6,058 nucleotides of DNA from Bacteroidales bacterium 45-6 (GTDB lineage Bacteria > Bacteroidota > Bacteroidia > Bacteroidales > Dysgonomonadaceae): assembly GCA_001897035.1 (NCBI GenBank), contig MKRS01000626.1, positions 1 to 6,058 of the forward strand. The letters run 5' to 3'. A program made the position numbers and the translations under genes. Below, in pieces: positions 5,004-6,058 of the stretch. How positions within the stretch are numbered: position 1 is the stretch's first letter; the number at the start of each line of letters is the position of its first letter. The notes under the pieces are model-generated. The model had not been told where the DNA came from. It was given only the letters and a program-made list of their open reading frames with translations, and searched no databases.

Positions 5004-5503
5004 TAAAGCAACGCGAAGAGTATTTAAGATCGAAGAATATTCCTGCTCTTATTGGAATATTAAAAGAATCAATTGAGAATATTGATTTTCGCTGTACTGA
5101 GGGAGAGAAGGAATTAAAGAGAATCCCGCTTCTTACAAAAGAAATGGATTTCATATTGAATTTAATTATTGAAAAACACAATAAAATGAATGATCATGTG
5201 ATAATTACCTCCGGTCAAAATATAACGTCAATGGAATATGGAGACCTTTGGCTTGTTGTCGAGAATTTCCAGAACGTCAAAAACAATCCGTTTGTTTCAT
5301 TGCAATGTTTTCCTATTTCCGCTGCCGATTTAAGATGGCTTGAATCTTTCAAGATATTCAAGATTGCTCAAATCAAGAACTATGATGTTGGTTCGTCATC
5401 GCTCGTCGTCGAACCTCTTCCGTTTTGCGATCACACAAAACTAATCGAGATATACGCTGAACTCATCAACCGAAAATACGATGAGACACAGGTGGAAGGC
5501 TGA
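5000..5503 (+). CDS. Hypothetical protein in the phage early operon
   Basis: I do not recognise this 167-residue protein. It starts in an ATGA overlap with the Cro-like gene and overlaps the next gene by 23 bases, so it belongs to the same tightly packed operon. Residues 1-65 are charged and probably helical (MIKQREEYLRSKN, ILKESIENIDF, KEMDFILNLIIEKHNKM). The middle (about 65-105) is richer in beta-type residues (HVIITSGQNITSMEYGDLWLVVENFQ). A further helix (AELINRKY) ends the protein. There is no signal peptide or membrane segment, so it should be cytoplasmic. Position in the early region suggests a regulatory, anti-repressor or host-takeover role, but nothing in the sequence shows this. 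Confidence 0.75.
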   Translation: MIKQREEYLRSKNIPALIGILKESIENIDFRCTEGEKELKRIPLLTKEMDFILNLIIEKHNKMNDHVIITSGQNITSMEYGDLWLVVENFQNVKNNPFVSLQCFPISAADLRWLESFKIFKIAQIKNYDVGSSSLVVEPLPFCDHTKLIEIYAELINRKYDETQVEG

Positions 5504-5666
5504 ATCTGAATTGCAACCTGATCTATTTGTAGCCACATATAAAATCATGCGCTGCAGCAAGTGCGGATTGATAAGGCTACATAAGCTGGAGGGAAGGTCC
5601 TTCAGCAAGTCTTTTTTGAAAGATGGTAAAGAATTAGGCGTAATGCCTTTATGTGAAAAACAATAA
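5481..5666 (+). CDS. Small CxxC protein, possible zinc knuckle
   Basis: A 61-residue basic protein starting MRHRWK, with Cys25 and Cys28 in CSKCG and a third Cys58 near the end (PLCEK). This layout looks like small zinc-ribbon-like proteins of Bacteroides phages and elements, in which CxxCG is followed by a basic stretch and a late Cys. Only three cysteines are present, so a His or a second subunit would have to complete a metal site. Its start overlaps the upstream gene by 23 bases; the conserved-looking MRHRWK opening supports this start over internal ones. It may bind nucleic acid or protein. The cysteine pattern is seen; the metal binding is inferred. Confidence 0.65.
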   Translation: MRHRWKAESELQPDLFVATYKIMRCSKCGLIRLHKLEGRSFSKSFLKDGKELGVMPLCEKQ

Positions 5667-5709
5667 GAAACAAGAGCTGCTTACAGAGGCGGAATAAAAA
5701 TTCAAGAGT

Positions 5710-6051
5710 ATGAAAGAATTTAAAGGGACAAAAGGAAAATGGAAATTCCGTCCTGCAATTTCTAAGGGGTGCTTTTATGTTGAAACAGTTGATTCGCGCC
5801 GAGATAGTTTCATTGGAGAAGTTGGAGGTGGACTTCAATCAAATATGGCAATTAAAGCTAATGCTCAGCTTGTAGCTGCTGCACCCGAAATGCTTGACCA
5901 GCTACAAAAATCAATTGGCTTCATCAAAGATGCTATTAAATGGTATGAAATGATAGGAAGTGTCCACAAAGAATTTATCAAGGAGGACAAAGAGTTTCTA
6001 CATGAAGTAGAACAAACTATCAATAAGGCTTTGGGTATTAATAAAAAATGA
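5710..6051 (+). CDS. Phage-type hypothetical protein with NAxLVAAAPEML motif
   Basis: A 113-residue soluble protein with ANAQLVAAAPEMLDQLQ at residues 50-66, a signature shared by many small phage and prophage proteins of unknown function. The N-terminal half (GKWKFRP, CFYVETVDSRRDSFIGEVGGG) looks beta-rich, and the C-terminal half (LQKSIGFIKDAIKWYE, KEFLHEVEQTINKAL) is helical. It is separated from the CxxC gene by 43 bases with only a weak AAGAG before the ATG, but keeps the same direction. Its stop overlaps a possible next start in ATGA. The motif strongly supports a phage origin for this half of the window; no biochemical role is known to me. Confidence 0.8.
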   Translation: MKEFKGTKGKWKFRPAISKGCFYVETVDSRRDSFIGEVGGGLQSNMAIKANAQLVAAAPEMLDQLQKSIGFIKDAIKWYEMIGSVHKEFIKEDKEFLHEVEQTINKALGINKK

Positions 6052-6058
6052 ATTATTA
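6048..6058 (+). CDS. Possible start of the next operon gene (cut by window end)
   Basis: ATGAATTATTA begins in an ATGA overlap with the preceding gene's stop, the same junction style as at 5000. Only three codons are visible, so neither identity nor reality can be judged. Confidence 0.3.

Noticed and set aside
4984..5838. - strand open frames 4984-5181 and 5602-5838
   Set aside because: Antisense to the early operon, with no ribosome site and atypical composition.

Overview
The window looks like accessory DNA from a gut Bacteroidales genome (Bacteroides or Parabacteroides type). The tyrosine recombinases have the Bacteroides arm-binding / SAM-like / catalytic layout, most genes lack a strong Shine-Dalgarno, candidate promoters match the Bacteroides -7 box (TAnnTTTG), and the small excisionase-like and phage-like proteins are of the kind found in mobile elements of this order. 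This assignment rests on sequence style, not on a database match. The window seems to hold parts of two or more mobile-element modules meeting at an attachment-like site.

Left part (1-620). A complete small excisionase-type helix-turn-helix gene (46-345, +) is followed by 275 bases without a gene. That gap holds a strong ribosome-binding-like sequence with no start codon after it, a perfect hairpin between near-identical direct repeats, and a leftward intrinsic terminator at 560-596.

Recombination module (621-3555, all - strand). Two related tyrosine recombinases (2299-3555, then 974-2287) and a short RhuM-like protein (621-992) form a tight operon. The first gap is 11 bases and the second pair overlaps by 19 bases. 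The leftward terminator follows the operon. Both recombinases keep Lys, His-x-x-Arg, His and Tyr but have Ala where the first catalytic Arg normally sits, as in the IntDOT branch where that Arg is also missing.

Attachment-like region (3556-4163). No convincing gene. At 4035-4051 lies a stretch matching the 3' end of a serine-type tRNA on the - strand (discriminator, acceptor strand, T-stem strand, part of the T-loop), cut off abruptly at 4052. Its downstream side carries a strong leftward hairpin terminator. Sets of short repeats phased at exactly 11 bp lie on both sides, and a 10-bp inverted repeat (3580-3589 / 4089-4098) also flanks it. This looks like an attachment site with recombinase arm sites.

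Right part (4164-6058). This is a lower-GC, prophage-like early region. A CI-like repressor without a protease domain (4164-4619, -) faces a small Cro-like HTH gene (4785-5003, +) across a 165-base control region with three TTGTAA-type sites. Behind the Cro-like gene come closely packed rightward genes: an unknown 167-residue protein, a 61-residue CxxC protein, and a 113-residue protein with a phage-type NAxLVAAAPEML motif. Another gene may start at 6048.

Working model: a temperate phage or integrative element in which the left operon does site-specific recombination at a tRNA-Ser 3' end and the right switch controls dormancy. Whether the recombinases and the switch belong to the same element, or to two elements abutting at the tRNA site, cannot be settled from this window.
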